NCBI GenBank assembly: GCA_024233595.1
Contig: JACKPK010000002.1
Span: 124,001-188,000, forward strand
Direction: 5' to 3'
DNA from: Deltaproteobacteria bacterium
GTDB lineage: Bacteria; UBA10199; JADGCS01
Length of the DNA: 64,000 nt
Part shown: one piece after another, positions 1 through 8,494 of the stretch
Position numbering within the stretch: the stretch's first letter is position 1
How the letters are laid out: every line of letters starts with the position of its first letter
The notes under the pieces: model-generated
The model's input: the letters and a program-made list of their open reading frames with translations, nothing else
What the model was told of the DNA's origin: nothing
Database searches by the model: none
Program-made: the position numbers and the translations under genes

Positions 1-548
1 AGAGATCTCGCATGAGTCTCTTTTGCTCGATGAATTGCGCATTCACCCTGCAGTGGCTTTGGTGGCCACACAAGGCGCAAACAGCGCCATTCATGTGCAG
101 ACCGAAAAAGGTCATGGTTCGTTTCGTTACGATTTAGCTCGTGATCAAATCCTTTATGAGTTTGATCGCGATGATCCTCTTGGGATTTTTAAAGGTGGTG
201 AAGCGGTCTTGAGCAATGGTTTTAGCATGCGCGAATCCTTAGCGAGTTTTTACGATTCTTATTTTCCAGATGTGTTTTGTCAGCTTTTTTTGGCAATTGT
301 TTCAATCGCCTCGTACTGGCGATATTGTGCTGTCGGCTTGCGCGTTCCGGTCGCGACTTTCGTGTTAGAGTTTTGAGCACCCTTTGCACAAAATGATCCA
401 GTTCGCTGTCCTGAACACGTACGTGGCCACGCTCTTGAAACAATCACGCTTTCTCAAAACATATTCGCTCGGTCGATGTTTACCCACAATTATAAATTAC
501 TCGGCAAAGGAATTCAGATCATCTGGATGGTGTGTGAGTTTGGTGTGA
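1..548 (+). pseudogene. Decayed alkaline-phosphatase-superfamily-like gene, 3' part
   Basis: An open frame enters from the left edge and runs to a stop at 376, but its last 30 residues are not the natural continuation. From about 288 a different frame reads QLFQSPRTGDIVLSA, and around 470-548 further frame changes give RSVDVYP, then PTIINY and a VSLV-like end. That order (a GDIVLSA strand, later a VDVYPTI segment and a DGVSL-like end) resembles the C-terminal part of type I phosphodiesterase or alkaline-phosphatase-superfamily proteins. I therefore read it as one gene broken by at least three frameshifts, with its 5' part outside the window. The family call rests on motif recognition only. 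Sequencing error is possible, but most other long genes in the window are intact. Confidence 0.5.
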
Positions 549-1317
549 GATTTGGTATTGCTACCGGAAGCTTCCGCCTTCGTCCACCACGGCAGACTAC
601 GGCGCGACAAGGTCCGCACCACTAAAGCTTCGGCGCGACAGGTAAAGGTGCCTAGGTGAAAAAGTTCTACTGCTCGAAGATGTCATTGCGAGAATTGAAA
701 CGACGACGCAATCTAGTCTTTAGTCTCGCGTTCTAGGGGCTCGTTATTATTGTACCTAGAAGCTTAAGTACCTAGGAGCCTAAGAAGTTTGAGGCTATAT
801 TTGATTCCATCCTTCACTATTCACTAAAATGTAGTGGCGTTCGAGAACGGCCAAAATTATAAAATTATGGTCGCTCCTCCACCAGGCGCTGCGCCCGCCT
901 CTGGGGTGTGGGGTAGGCCCCGATGCCTGCCGTTTCAGGAAGATGGTTTGGACTTATGCGATATTGATCGAAGACAGCCACGGGGGTTACCTACAGAAAA
1001 TCACATGACGAAGGTAAAAACTGCTGACGCAATCTAGTATTTGTTGATTATGTTCCTGGACTGGCGTCGTGAAACTCCTCTGATGACGTAGGAGTGCCAT
1101 TGCGATCAGTCCGCCTTCCTCTACGTTCGTCTAAGACGAACCGGAAGGCTGGTAAACCCAAGGCACGGCAAACAAACCAGTCTCGAACCATGTTTTTATA
1201 TTTTTTTAAAATATTAAATAAAATTAATTATATGTTATTTAAAATTTTTTACGTACGTACTCAGTACACGTACTTTAAAATCACGCTTCATGAATGAGCC
1301 TCTGATGGAGTTCATTA
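549..1317. repeat. Gene-free gap filled with fragments of dispersed repeats
   Basis: I see no convincing gene in this stretch of about 770 bases. It holds pieces of repeat families found elsewhere in the window: CTAGG/CTTAAG-type units near 640-780 (compare 7240 and 26879), a fragment of the ATTCACTATTCA family near 815, a GTAGTGG and TTATGGTCGCTC repeat near 831-880 (compare 26738), and pieces like the island at 49930 near 1030-1160. The last 120 bases (about 1195-1275) are very AT-rich with alternating TACGTACGTAC and GTACACGTAC, and probably carry the promoter of the gene at 1318. Confidence 0.6.
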
Positions 1318-1794
1318 ATGTCACCAAAACTCACAACCCCATCTCTTTCGCCTGTGGTTGCTAATCATGCGACTTCAACAGGATCTGACACTCAGACCCA
1401 AGGTGTTGCGACATCCCCAAGTGCTGGTGTTGCAGCAAGTGGTGCTGTTGACACGTCAACAGTTGTTCAGGGATCCGAACTTTCATTAAGCAGGTTGGTG
1501 AATCCCAACCGATTTTTTAATTACCCCAAATGGGTTGCTGTATCCCCGGGAAGGAAAGAGGAGGTCAGTTGTCATGGAACGTCCACTTTGCCAAAAATGA
1601 AAAAATACGTGTCAGACAAGCAAAAGCAAGCAAGGATCATGCAAAAAATCCTACGACAATGCGCCGATAATATCCAAACGCATCAAGATGATTTGGTGCC
1701 AGGTGACGATTTAGAAAAATTCCTTCAAAAAATGCATCCCTTGGTTTTTGCAAACTTACCCAATTTGTTTGATGAGCTCGCCGTGCAGGAATGA
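1318..1794 (+). CDS. Hypothetical protein, Ser/Thr/Ala-rich N terminus
   Basis: This encodes 158 residues from an ATG preceded by GATGGAG at a workable distance. Residues 1 to about 60 are low-complexity (Ser, Thr, Ala, Gly, Val), without a signal peptide or membrane segment. The rest is basic to mixed, with a probable helical stretch rich in Lys and Gln (about 90-125) and an acidic, Leu-rich end. I recognise no family. A disordered N-terminal half followed by a helical C-terminal domain would fit a substrate or adaptor protein, but nothing in the context assigns a role. It is followed 36 bases later by a membrane-protein gene on the same strand. Confidence 0.55.
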   Translation: MSPKLTTPSLSPVVANHATSTGSDTQTQGVATSPSAGVAASGAVDTSTVVQGSELSLSRLVNPNRFFNYPKWVAVSPGRKEEVSCHGTSTLPKMKKYVSDKQKQARIMQKILRQCADNIQTHQDDLVPGDDLEKFLQKMHPLVFANLPNLFDELAVQE

Positions 1795-1830
1795 ATTGAT
1801 TCCTTATCTTCGCAGGGCTAAACAGTCCGG

Positions 1831-2385
1831 GTGATTCACCCTTGGCAAAAATACATTCTGCATCCACTCACAGCTCTTCTTTTGGCAATCGGGAGCGCGT
1901 TGTTTTTTAAGCGCTATGAGTTTGTCGCCTTCCCTTATTCTTGGTTTGTGACAGCCGTCTTGGTGTTTGTGGGTTATCTTTTGCTTTCTAAAAAATACGA
2001 TCCAATTTTAAGCCTGATTTTTTTTGGTGTCGCGGTTTTTGTGATGTTGAAAGCGGCTCAGTTAACGGGACCTGTTCCGCAAAAACCCTTAGATTTACAA
2101 GACTATCAGGAAAAATTATTGGTTTTGGCAACCTTTGTTGGCGAAAAGCGTACTAATGATGACGCCTGGCCTAAAAATACACCCGGGGCCGAAAAAGCTT
2201 TGTCTGCTTTGGTGGGATTGCCTGTGCGTTTTTGTGCGGACTCAAATTGTGACTGGCTGCCAGCGCAGGCGTTAAAGGGAGTCACAAAGAGCTGGTTTGT
2301 GGGGCTTATTCTGACAGAACAGAATAAATTAGGCCTTATTGATCAAGAATTGCAGATGAAATTTTTGGATGTACCCAAAAGGTGA
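1831..2385 (+). CDS. Hypothetical inner-membrane protein
   Basis: This encodes 184 residues from a GTG. About three hydrophobic segments fill residues 10-85 (PLTALLLAIGSALFF, FVTAVLVFVGYLLL, ILSLIFFGVAVFVML), followed by a soluble tail of about 100 residues containing two Cys (PVRFCADSNCDW). No strong ribosome site is visible (AACAGTCCGG precedes the start), so the start is tentative. It lies just upstream of the thioredoxin-fold gene at 2446 and the lspA-lgt genes, so an envelope role is reasonable. The two Cys could make a disulfide if the tail is periplasmic. I do not recognise a family. Confidence 0.6.
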   Translation: MIHPWQKYILHPLTALLLAIGSALFFKRYEFVAFPYSWFVTAVLVFVGYLLLSKKYDPILSLIFFGVAVFVMLKAAQLTGPVPQKPLDLQDYQEKLLVLATFVGEKRTNDDAWPKNTPGAEKALSALVGLPVRFCADSNCDWLPAQALKGVTKSWFVGLILTEQNKLGLIDQELQMKFLDVPKR

Positions 2386-2410
2386 CAGATAAAGTGTTTT
2401 AACTTATAAT
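2382..2410 (+). promoter_or_regulatory. Sigma-70-type promoter for the DsbA-like gene
   Basis: GTGACA (2382-2387) is followed after 17 bases by a perfect TATAAT (2405-2410). It overlaps the stop codon of the preceding gene and lies 36 bases before the ATG at 2446, so the thioredoxin-fold gene, lspA and lgt probably have their own start of transcription. Confidence 0.6.
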
Positions 2411-2445
2411 TGGCACTCAATTTTTACTCAGAAAGGATGTTGTTG

Positions 2446-3423
2446 ATGAAAGCCTTTGTACTTATTTTGGTTCTTTTTAGCCTTTTTCCGGTTGTGTCTC
2501 ACGCCGAAGTTTTGGCCACAGTGAATGACAAACAAATCACCAGCGAAGAAGTCGATGGTCGCGCGCGTCAACGCATGATCAAAATCTTAAGCCAAATGTA
2601 TGACATCAAACGCGATGTGATTGAAGACATGATTGATCAACACCTTTTAGAAGAGGCTGCCAAAAAAGAGGGCAAAAAATTAGTGACCCTTCGTAAAGAA
2701 ATCATGAACAAAGTTGCTACGGTCACAGAAGCGGAAGCGCAGGCTTTTTATCAAATGCAAAAAAATCGCTTTAAGGGCAAAGGTTTTGAAGAAGTCAAAA
2801 ACGATCTGGTGGCTCAAATCACGGCGCAAAAACGTCAAATGGCATTGAACAACTACCTGGATGATCTTCGTAAAAACGCAAAAATCAAAGTGAACCTAGA
2901 GCGTCCTCGTGTCGAAGTCTCTACTGACGATGATCCCAGCAAAGGGCCAAAAGGCGCGCCAATCACCATTGTGGAGTTTTCAGAATACCAATGTCCTTTT
3001 TGCAAACGCGCGCGTCCAACCATTGATCGCATACTTAAAGATTATGAAGGCAAGGTGCACTATGTGTTCCGTGACTTTCCTTTGAGCTTTCACAAACAAG
3101 CCAAAGACGCTGCCAATGCGGCACACTGTGCGGGCGATCAAGGCAAGTATTGGGAATACAGTGAAATGCTTTGGGCATCGCAAGGCAAGCATTCTACTGA
3201 AAAGCTTAAGTCCATTGGCCAGGATCTTAAACTCAATCAAGAGCAGTTCGAAAAATGCATGAGTTCAAACAAGTACTATGCAGAAATCGACAAAGATCAG
3301 CGTCAGGGTTCTTCATACGGAGTGTCTGGTACGCCAGCGTATTTTATCAATGGCATGTTCCTTTCGGGAGCTCAGCCTTTTGAGGCGTTTAAAGAGCTCA
3401 TCGATGAGGAGCTAAACAAATAA
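2446..3423 (+). CDS. Secreted DsbA-like thiol-disulfide protein with SurA-like N-terminal domain
   Basis: I chose the ATG at 2446 because GAAAGG lies 9 bases upstream and the protein then opens with a signal peptide ending near SHA-EV (residue 20). Residues 21-150 resemble the N-terminal chaperone part of SurA/parvulin-type proteins (ATVNDKQITSEEVD). Residues 155-325 are a DsbA-type thioredoxin fold with the active site CPFC at 183-186 and a GTPAYFING cis-Pro segment. The protein probably oxidises or isomerises disulfides in the periplasm, with the N-terminal domain holding the client. Its stop is directly followed by lspA, so it is co-transcribed with lipoprotein-maturation genes. The family assignment of the thioredoxin part is firm; the SurA likeness is weaker. 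Confidence 0.85.
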   Translation: MKAFVLILVLFSLFPVVSHAEVLATVNDKQITSEEVDGRARQRMIKILSQMYDIKRDVIEDMIDQHLLEEAAKKEGKKLVTLRKEIMNKVATVTEAEAQAFYQMQKNRFKGKGFEEVKNDLVAQITAQKRQMALNNYLDDLRKNAKIKVNLERPRVEVSTDDDPSKGPKGAPITIVEFSEYQCPFCKRARPTIDRILKDYEGKVHYVFRDFPLSFHKQAKDAANAAHCAGDQGKYWEYSEMLWASQGKHSTEKLKSIGQDLKLNQEQFEKCMSSNKYYAEIDKDQRQGSSYGVSGTPAYFINGMFLSGAQPFEAFKELIDEELNK

Positions 3424-3972
3424 GTGAAAACAAAGCTTAAGATTATACTCAGGCTTGCGGCCTTGGTTTTTGTTTTGGATCACCTGACAAAAGCGCTTGT
3501 GGACACGTATCTGCCGCTTGGTTCCGAGGTCACCATCATCAATGGTTTTTTTGATTTGGTGCATGGTCGCAACACGGGTGCTGCCTTTGGTGTGCTCAGC
3601 GGCTGGGACTCGCCTTGGCGTAATTTGTTTTTTTACGGCATTGGTGTTTTGGCCTGTGTCTTTCTTTACCAGTACGCCAAAACCATTGAAGAAGAAGATA
3701 AAATTTCTTTATCGGCTCTTGGTTTGATTTTGGGTGGGGCCTTAGGCAACCTCACAGATCGTTTTTGGCGTGGTTCGGTGGTGGATTTTTTATCGTTTCA
3801 CATAAACAACAAAATCATCAACACGGAGATTTTTGGGTATCATGTGGTGATCCCATTGACTTGGCCGGCGTTTAATGTGGCGGATATTGCCATTACCTGT
3901 GCGGTTGTTCTTTTGATCATCCAAAACTTAAGAATGTCTTTTGTTGAGTCCCAAGCTTCTAGCCCTGAATAG
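3424..3972 (+). CDS. lspA: Lipoprotein signal peptidase (signal peptidase II)
   Basis: This integral membrane aspartyl protease cleaves prolipoprotein signal peptides after Lgt has modified the Cys. The 182 residues show the family pattern: DHLTKALVD in the first helix, HGRNTGAAFG, then the two catalytic-Asp blocks GNLTDRFWRGSVVDF and FNVADIAI. Four hydrophobic segments are visible. It starts at a GTG that touches the TAA of the upstream gene, so translation is likely coupled. lgt follows 9 bases later, making a compact lipoprotein-maturation pair that fits the several predicted lipoproteins in this window. Confidence 0.95.
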   Translation: MKTKLKIILRLAALVFVLDHLTKALVDTYLPLGSEVTIINGFFDLVHGRNTGAAFGVLSGWDSPWRNLFFYGIGVLACVFLYQYAKTIEEEDKISLSALGLILGGALGNLTDRFWRGSVVDFLSFHINNKIINTEIFGYHVVIPLTWPAFNVADIAITCAVVLLIIQNLRMSFVESQASSPE

Positions 3973-3981
3973 CGAGAACTT

Positions 3982-4788
3982 ATGTTTCCATTTGTCATTC
4001 ATCAAGGCGACTTCATCATCCCCACCTTTTTCTTTATGGTGATGGTTGGTGTGTTGATCCTCACCTTTTATCTGTATTTTCGCGCGCCCAAACTCGGTTT
4101 TTCGCAGGTGATTGTTTTGGATTGCGGCATCATCGGTGCTATTTTTGGTATTCTTGGGGCTCGTATTTTTCATGTGTTCTTTGAGGCTTTGTGGTTTTAC
4201 CAAGAAGACTGGACGCGCGTTTTTGAATTTTGGCGCGGTGGCTTTGTGTCTTTTGGGGCTTACATTGGTGGTTCGTTGTCGGTGCTCTTGTACCTGCGTT
4301 TGCGCAAGGTGAATATTTTAGCGTATGCCGATTACATTGCCATGGCGGTGCCCATTCTGGTCATGGCGATTCGCGTTGGTTGTTTGGGGGCGGGTTGTTG
4401 TTACGGCAAACCGACTGATTTCTTTTTGCACTTTGTTTTTGATCATCCCAGTTCGGACGCGGGTTCCAAATTCCCTGGTGTTTCTTTGCATGCCACACAG
4501 CTCTACGATTTTTTAAATGGTCTTTTCTTGCTGATCTTTTTGCATTGGCGTTACGCGCGCAAAAAATTTGATGGTGAAATTTTCATTCTGCTTTTTGGCA
4601 TGTATTCCTTTATTCGCGGCATGATTGAATTCTTACGCGGCGACCGTGATCGAGGTCTTTATTTTGATGGCTTGATTTCTACCGGGCAAATCACCGGCTT
4701 TGTGCTGATTCTCATCTGCATTGCGGGCTATGTGTATTTGTGGAGGAAGGTGAAGAATAAAGAAGATGAAGAGACTAATCACGAATGA
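3982..4788 (+). CDS. lgt: Prolipoprotein diacylglyceryl transferase
   Basis: Lgt transfers diacylglyceryl from phosphatidylglycerol to the lipobox Cys in the inner membrane. The 268 residues form about seven hydrophobic segments and contain RVGCLGAGCCYGKPT, which is the family signature, SLHATQLYDFLNG (usual form HPTQLYE), and an FIRGMIEFLRGDRDR block corresponding to the essential Arg region. It follows lspA by 9 bases. Its last 10 bases overlap the end of the convergent gene on the minus strand, so there is no room for a separate terminator between them. Confidence 0.95.
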   Translation: MFPFVIHQGDFIIPTFFFMVMVGVLILTFYLYFRAPKLGFSQVIVLDCGIIGAIFGILGARIFHVFFEALWFYQEDWTRVFEFWRGGFVSFGAYIGGSLSVLLYLRLRKVNILAYADYIAMAVPILVMAIRVGCLGAGCCYGKPTDFFLHFVFDHPSSDAGSKFPGVSLHATQLYDFLNGLFLLIFLHWRYARKKFDGEIFILLFGMYSFIRGMIEFLRGDRDRGLYFDGLISTGQITGFVLILICIAGYVYLWRKVKNKEDEETNHE

Positions 4789-7094
4789 GAAATCTTTTTA
4801 TTGTTCTTTGTTAAAAAGCGCTCAGCAGCCGCCACAGATTTTTTCCAAGATTTTTCATCAGTTGTTGCCCATCTAGAATCTTTTGCATTGAGGTAGTAGG
4901 CGAATTCACGTTTCTTTGCGTCCGAAATAGAAGAATCTCTAAAAAACATTTTTGCAAAATAGTTGCGAAATTCTGAGTGGAGGTTGTCTGGATCATTTAA
5001 AATAGCACGAGAAATAGCTTTTAACTCATGGTTCTGCGCTGATTGAAACATGGGATCTTTAAAATTTTCGCTTAATAAAGCGGTATTAAACAAAGCATTT
5101 AAATATGATTTTGCATAAGGCTCTTTTAGATTTTCTGGAGCCTTACTTTTTGAAGGAATGAGACGTTGAACATATAGGTTGGCTTCAGATCGATTTGGGT
5201 TTTTCTTTACCAGAACAGCATACAGACCAAGGAATTCTTTTGAAGCAAAAACCAATTCAGGGTTTTCTTCAGGGATTTCAGAGAGGGCAATCCAATTGTC
5301 AGGCGATTTTAAAAACTGCATTTCTTCTTTTACTGTTTGTGGGATATCTCCTGAAGCGAGGATTTCTTTTAAAAGCCCTGTTGTTTTGGGGAGTCGCAAT
5401 CCTTGATCAAAGAAAAAGTCATCAACAAGATTTACGAGTAGCTCGGCTTTTTTTGAGTCATCAGTTTCGTTTTGATAAACATCTTGAAAGGCCAATTGAA
5501 GATTTTCATCGACCATAGCCAAGGCTTGATTGAGTGATTTATGATTATTTATTGTATACCAGGGTAATATTTTATGGATTTCTTTATTGGGAAAGAAAAC
5601 TCTTAGGATACTTGGCTTATCCTTTACGTCGCATTCAAAGGAATCTTTTATCAACAGATAAAGTAGGGATTCTCGGCCAGGGTCTTCTGAACGAGAAAAA
5701 ATATCTGCACTAAACTTGCTGTAGTCTATGGAAATTATCTTGGCTGGAGTGTAGTTGTTTCTAATTTTATCGAGTGCAAAATAGATGATATCTGGAGAGC
5801 CTTTGCAATCAATGAGAAGGCTATTGAGAAGGCGTTGAGCTTCAAAATGAGAGATCAGCAGTAGTAAGTCTAAATCGATAATCTTTTGTATGATTTTTTT
5901 TGCATTTTGTTGTGCGTAGGTTGGGTTTTCGACGATGATTTTCATAAGAGCGAACTCTAGAAAATCCTTTGGCAGGGGATTGGTTGCGGCTTTTTCCGAT
6001 TCATTTAGGCCAAGAATATCCGCCCAAAAACTTAGGAGACGCGATTTAAGAGGATCATTTGTTGTTTGATCGTAAATCGCTTTTGTTTCATCAAGTCCGG
6101 CTTTAATTTCATCCGCTGAAGCCGTTTCGGACTTGAGGCGATCAGCTACAATTTGAAGCAAAGAGGTATAAGGAACGTCATCATAGCCCTTTGAAGTTTC
6201 TGCATAGTACTCTACGGAGTTGGTGCAGCTGTACAACGAGTGGATACCTGGATATCGTGAGATTTGTTTTCTGAGTTCCCAATACCGTGACTGGTCGGTA
6301 GAACTTTTTCTGTATTCATTTCTTAACTCAATAACCAATTCTTCTGGGCAGGCTTCAAAAGCGTCTTCATTTCTTAAGGGATGAGACGGGAGATCAGAAG
6401 AGTAATACAGTCCATTCCTTGGTTGGTCAGGCAGTAATTCGTCGTCGATCGCGTGATTGATCTCGTGCATGATGCTTTCTAGAGAAATTGATCTCATTAA
6501 AAGAATTTGATCAATCGTTGTGTGGTACTGTGCGGCAGTTGATTCCTTGAACTTGTACTGTGTGTTTAAAATCTGTTTTGTAGCGTAGATAAATTCCAAT
6601 CCCTTATCCTCGCCACGTCCTTGATTTCTTTCTGCAAGAAGTTCCAAGGATTCACGGTTATTTTCAGCAAGTTTTCCCAATGCTTCTTCAATTCGAGATA
6701 TTTCTATTTGAGAAAGTGGTGTGGGGTCATCCTTATGGATTGTGACTGTAAATGTATTTCCTAAAACATGGAAAGATGCCTGGCGTTGATCCTCCGAAAT
6801 TTCGACTTCCACCAATCCGGAAACATTAAAATAAGCGCGGACCTTTTTTGTGAGATTATCATCAAAGCGGTTTAAGCCCTGCCAAAACTGATAAGTTTTT
6901 TCAGGAGCTTCTTGAAATTGTTCTTCAATGTATGTGGCCGTTGCCGCAAATTCTTTGTTTTGCTCTTCTGGCTTTAAGGATTCAATTTGCTTTATTTCCT
7001 GTGCGTCTAGGCTACCAGACGAGTCGGCATCCAGATTTTTTAAGGATTCGGGAGCGTTTTCAGAGAGGAGTATATTTGGTATTTTTTGAACCAC
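4779..7094 (-). CDS. Large EF-hand and HExxH metallopeptidase-like protein
   Basis: This encodes 771 residues from a GTG at 7094. There is no signal peptide. Residues 22-33 (DADSSGSLDAQE) form an EF-hand-type calcium loop. Residues 210-214 are HEINH, the HExxH zinc motif, in the context ESIMHEINHAIDDE. About 90 residues on, VEYYAETSKGY could give the downstream Glu ligand, which recalls the lethal-factor-like gluzincins where HExxH is followed by an E..AE...Y segment. The remaining roughly 450 residues are helical and of unknown function. No Shine-Dalgarno sequence precedes the GTG, and a sigma-54-like box lies only 13 bases upstream. The zinc motif is seen; the family is inferred; the function is unknown. 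Confidence 0.7.
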   Translation of the reverse strand: MVQKIPNILLSENAPESLKNLDADSSGSLDAQEIKQIESLKPEEQNKEFAATATYIEEQFQEAPEKTYQFWQGLNRFDDNLTKKVRAYFNVSGLVEVEISEDQRQASFHVLGNTFTVTIHKDDPTPLSQIEISRIEEALGKLAENNRESLELLAERNQGRGEDKGLEFIYATKQILNTQYKFKESTAAQYHTTIDQILLMRSISLESIMHEINHAIDDELLPDQPRNGLYYSSDLPSHPLRNEDAFEACPEELVIELRNEYRKSSTDQSRYWELRKQISRYPGIHSLYSCTNSVEYYAETSKGYDDVPYTSLLQIVADRLKSETASADEIKAGLDETKAIYDQTTNDPLKSRLLSFWADILGLNESEKAATNPLPKDFLEFALMKIIVENPTYAQQNAKKIIQKIIDLDLLLLISHFEAQRLLNSLLIDCKGSPDIIYFALDKIRNNYTPAKIISIDYSKFSADIFSRSEDPGRESLLYLLIKDSFECDVKDKPSILRVFFPNKEIHKILPWYTINNHKSLNQALAMVDENLQLAFQDVYQNETDDSKKAELLVNLVDDFFFDQGLRLPKTTGLLKEILASGDIPQTVKEEMQFLKSPDNWIALSEIPEENPELVFASKEFLGLYAVLVKKNPNRSEANLYVQRLIPSKSKAPENLKEPYAKSYLNALFNTALLSENFKDPMFQSAQNHELKAISRAILNDPDNLHSEFRNYFAKMFFRDSSISDAKKREFAYYLNAKDSRWATTDEKSWKKSVAAAERFLTKNNKKISHS

Positions 7095-7106
7095 GGTGAC
7101 AAAAAT

Positions 7107-7121
7107 GCAAATAGAATGCCA
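7107..7121 (-). promoter_or_regulatory. Sigma-54-type promoter upstream of the EF-hand metallopeptidase
   Basis: On the minus strand the box reads TGGCATTCTATTTGC, matching the -24/-12 consensus with GG and GC exactly 10 bases apart. The transcript would start about 12 bases after the GC, at about 7095, one base before the GTG at 7094. The mRNA would therefore be nearly leaderless, which fits the absence of a ribosome site. Confidence 0.6.
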
Positions 7122-7239
7122 GAATTTTAGATCTAACTGACTGAAATTATTGGTTTAAAATTGTCTGAGCGTCACGGCTGGGGAGAAAAGGCCTGTTTTT
7201 CAGGAAATTTTGGGGGGATGCGGGATCACTTAATTGTGC

Positions 7240-7530
7240 CTAGGAGCTTAAGCCCCTAAGATGTTCATAGGTGTAAATACCGGTCGCGTGACCATCTGAA
7301 AACGCCAGGCTGATGGCGTAATTGCCGGTGGGTTGCGCGCCAGTCAAAGTGATGTCTTGAGGCACGCGACTTTCGTTGAGTGTGCGTTCGCCAGAAATTT
7401 CGGAAACACAAGAAGCGCAGTTACAGTTAATGCGCAAGGTGCGGGCATTTAAATTTGTGATCTGGCCATTGCTCCAAGTGATGTTCAAGCCATTTTCATT
7501 GGCGTCGATTGCAGTGGGTGTGTTGCTCAT
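7240..7530 (-). CDS. DUF971 (GBBH-like N-terminal) domain protein
   Basis: This small protein of 96 residues has the DUF971 pattern: ITWSNGQ at the start, NCNCASC in the middle and AFSDGHATGIYTYEHLR near the end. The same domain occurs at the N terminus of gamma-butyrobetaine hydroxylases and fused to Fe-S assembly ATPases; alone it is thought to bind metal, but its role is unsettled. Its ATG overlaps the TGA of the EVE-domain gene by 4 bases, so the two are translationally coupled. The last codons (RGLSS and the stop) lie in a CTTAGG/CTTAAG/CCTAGG repeat unit, so a dispersed repeat supplies its C terminus. Confidence 0.85.
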   Translation of the reverse strand: MSNTPTAIDANENGLNITWSNGQITNLNARTLRINCNCASCVSEISGERTLNESRVPQDITLTGAQPTGNYAISLAFSDGHATGIYTYEHLRGLSS

Positions 7531-7931
7531 GAAGCCATCCTTAAGATCAAATCATAATGTTTTTTTTCAATGGGCATAACAGACAAACGTGATTGCTTGA
7601 TCAAAGCCACATCGGCAAGTTTTGGTTCGTCTTTGATTTGTTTGAGTGTCACGGGTGTTTTGAATTTCTTTTTTGCTTTGACATCGACCACTGACCAATC
7701 GCCTTCTTTTGCTGTGGGGTCGGGGTAGGCTTCTTTAGCCACTTCGCAAATGCCGATGATCTCTTTGCCTTCGTTACTGTGGTAAAAGAACACTTGGTCG
7801 CCTTTTTTCATGGCGCGCAGGTTGTTGCGTGCTTGGTAATTGCGCACGCCATCCCAAAAGGTTTTTTTGTCGCGCACAAGATCGTCATAACTGTATTTGA
7901 AAGGTTCTGATTTTACGAGCCAGTAATTCAT
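7527..7931 (-). CDS. EVE-domain protein (thymocyte nuclear protein 1-like)
   Basis: This encodes 134 residues made of a single EVE domain (PUA-like fold), recognised from MNYWLVKSEP at the start, TFWDGVRNYQARNNLR, GDQVFFYHSNEGKEIIG and the YPDPTA and SVVDV segments. EVE domains bind modified bases in DNA or RNA; the substrate of stand-alone members like this one is not established. It is the first gene of a two-gene unit with the DUF971 gene, overlapping it by 4 bases. Length and start agree with the family. Confidence 0.9.
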   Translation of the reverse strand: MNYWLVKSEPFKYSYDDLVRDKKTFWDGVRNYQARNNLRAMKKGDQVFFYHSNEGKEIIGICEVAKEAYPDPTAKEGDWSVVDVKAKKKFKTPVTLKQIKDEPKLADVALIKQSRLSVMPIEKKHYDLILRMAS

Positions 7932-7963
7932 GGGTGATCACCTAGCATTTTTTTTTAAATATT

Positions 7964-8173
7964 TCACGGTGCTTGTATGACAATTTGGTCTTTTTCGGCC
8001 AAGAACTTCCGTAAAGTGAGGTTGATGAGAGTCTGGTAAGGGATTCCATGTTCGTCAGCCATTTTTTGATAAAAAGTTAAAATGTCTTCGTCCAGTCTGA
8101 TGGTTTTTTGGACTTTTTTGGGGCGATAAAATTTGCCGCGAACGCCTTTTGAGAAATCATATTCCTTTTTCAT
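7964..8173 (-). CDS. brnA: BrnA-type antitoxin
   Basis: This encodes 69 residues. The second half has a ribbon-helix-helix-like pattern: KVQKTIRLDEDILTFYQKMAD, then HGIPYQTLINLTLRKFL. This is the layout of BrnA/DUF4415 antitoxins, which bind BrnT and the operon promoter. It overlaps the 3' end of the upstream toxin gene by 17 bases, the usual toxin-first order of brnTA modules. Its end lies close to the EVE-domain gene on the same strand. Confidence 0.8.
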   Translation of the reverse strand: MKKEYDFSKGVRGKFYRPKKVQKTIRLDEDILTFYQKMADEHGIPYQTLINLTLRKFLAEKDQIVIQAP

Positions 8174-8444
8174 AATCTTTTATTTCCTTTCTTGTTGCCC
8201 GTCTTGCTGAAATGATGCGTATTGTTTCTATGCCATTTTCCTTTGTTTTGTAGGTGTGAACAACCACCAATGTGTTTTGAGATAGTGATCTTCCAATTGT
8301 GATCCAGCGTTCTTCTGTGTGAAGTTTGCTATCTAGAATCGACAAATGAAAGGGGTCATCAAAAACACTTTGTGCCATTTCAAAAGAAACGCCATGTTTG
8401 TTTATGTTGGCACTCGCTTTATTTGGATCCCAGGTAAAATGCAT
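8157..8444 (-). CDS. brnT: BrnT-type ribonuclease toxin
   Basis: This encodes 95 residues beginning FTWDPNKASANINKHGVSFE, followed by AQSVFDDP, ERWITIGRS, LVVVHTY and IRIISARRATRKE. All are landmarks of the BrnT toxin family, a RelE-like RNase that inhibits translation. It is the first gene of the pair and overlaps brnA. No family landmark is missing, so the toxin looks intact. A good sigma-70 promoter lies just upstream, about 10 bases before the ATG, so the leader is short. Confidence 0.88.
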   Translation of the reverse strand: MHFTWDPNKASANINKHGVSFEMAQSVFDDPFHLSILDSKLHTEERWITIGRSLSQNTLVVVHTYKTKENGIETIRIISARRATRKEIKDYEKGI

Positions 8445-8453
8445 TGTTGTTAC

Positions 8454-8482
8454 ATTGTAGTTTATTTTAGATGATTTTTCAA
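8454..8482 (-). promoter_or_regulatory. Sigma-70-type promoter of brnTA
   Basis: On the minus strand TTGAAA (8482-8477) and TACAAT (8459-8454) are separated by 17 bases. The -10 hexamer ends 9 bases before the brnT ATG at 8444, so the message has almost no leader. Confidence 0.6.
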
Positions 8483-8494
8483 TAGGCGATTAAA

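Noticed and set aside
834..1297. Two short plus-strand open frames
   Set aside because: They lie over dispersed repeat fragments, have no ribosome site and give low-complexity or unnatural proteins.
2410..2445. Sigma-54 box at TTGGCACTCAATTTTT
   Set aside because: The -12 GC is absent at the required spacing, and a good sigma-70 promoter covers the gene.
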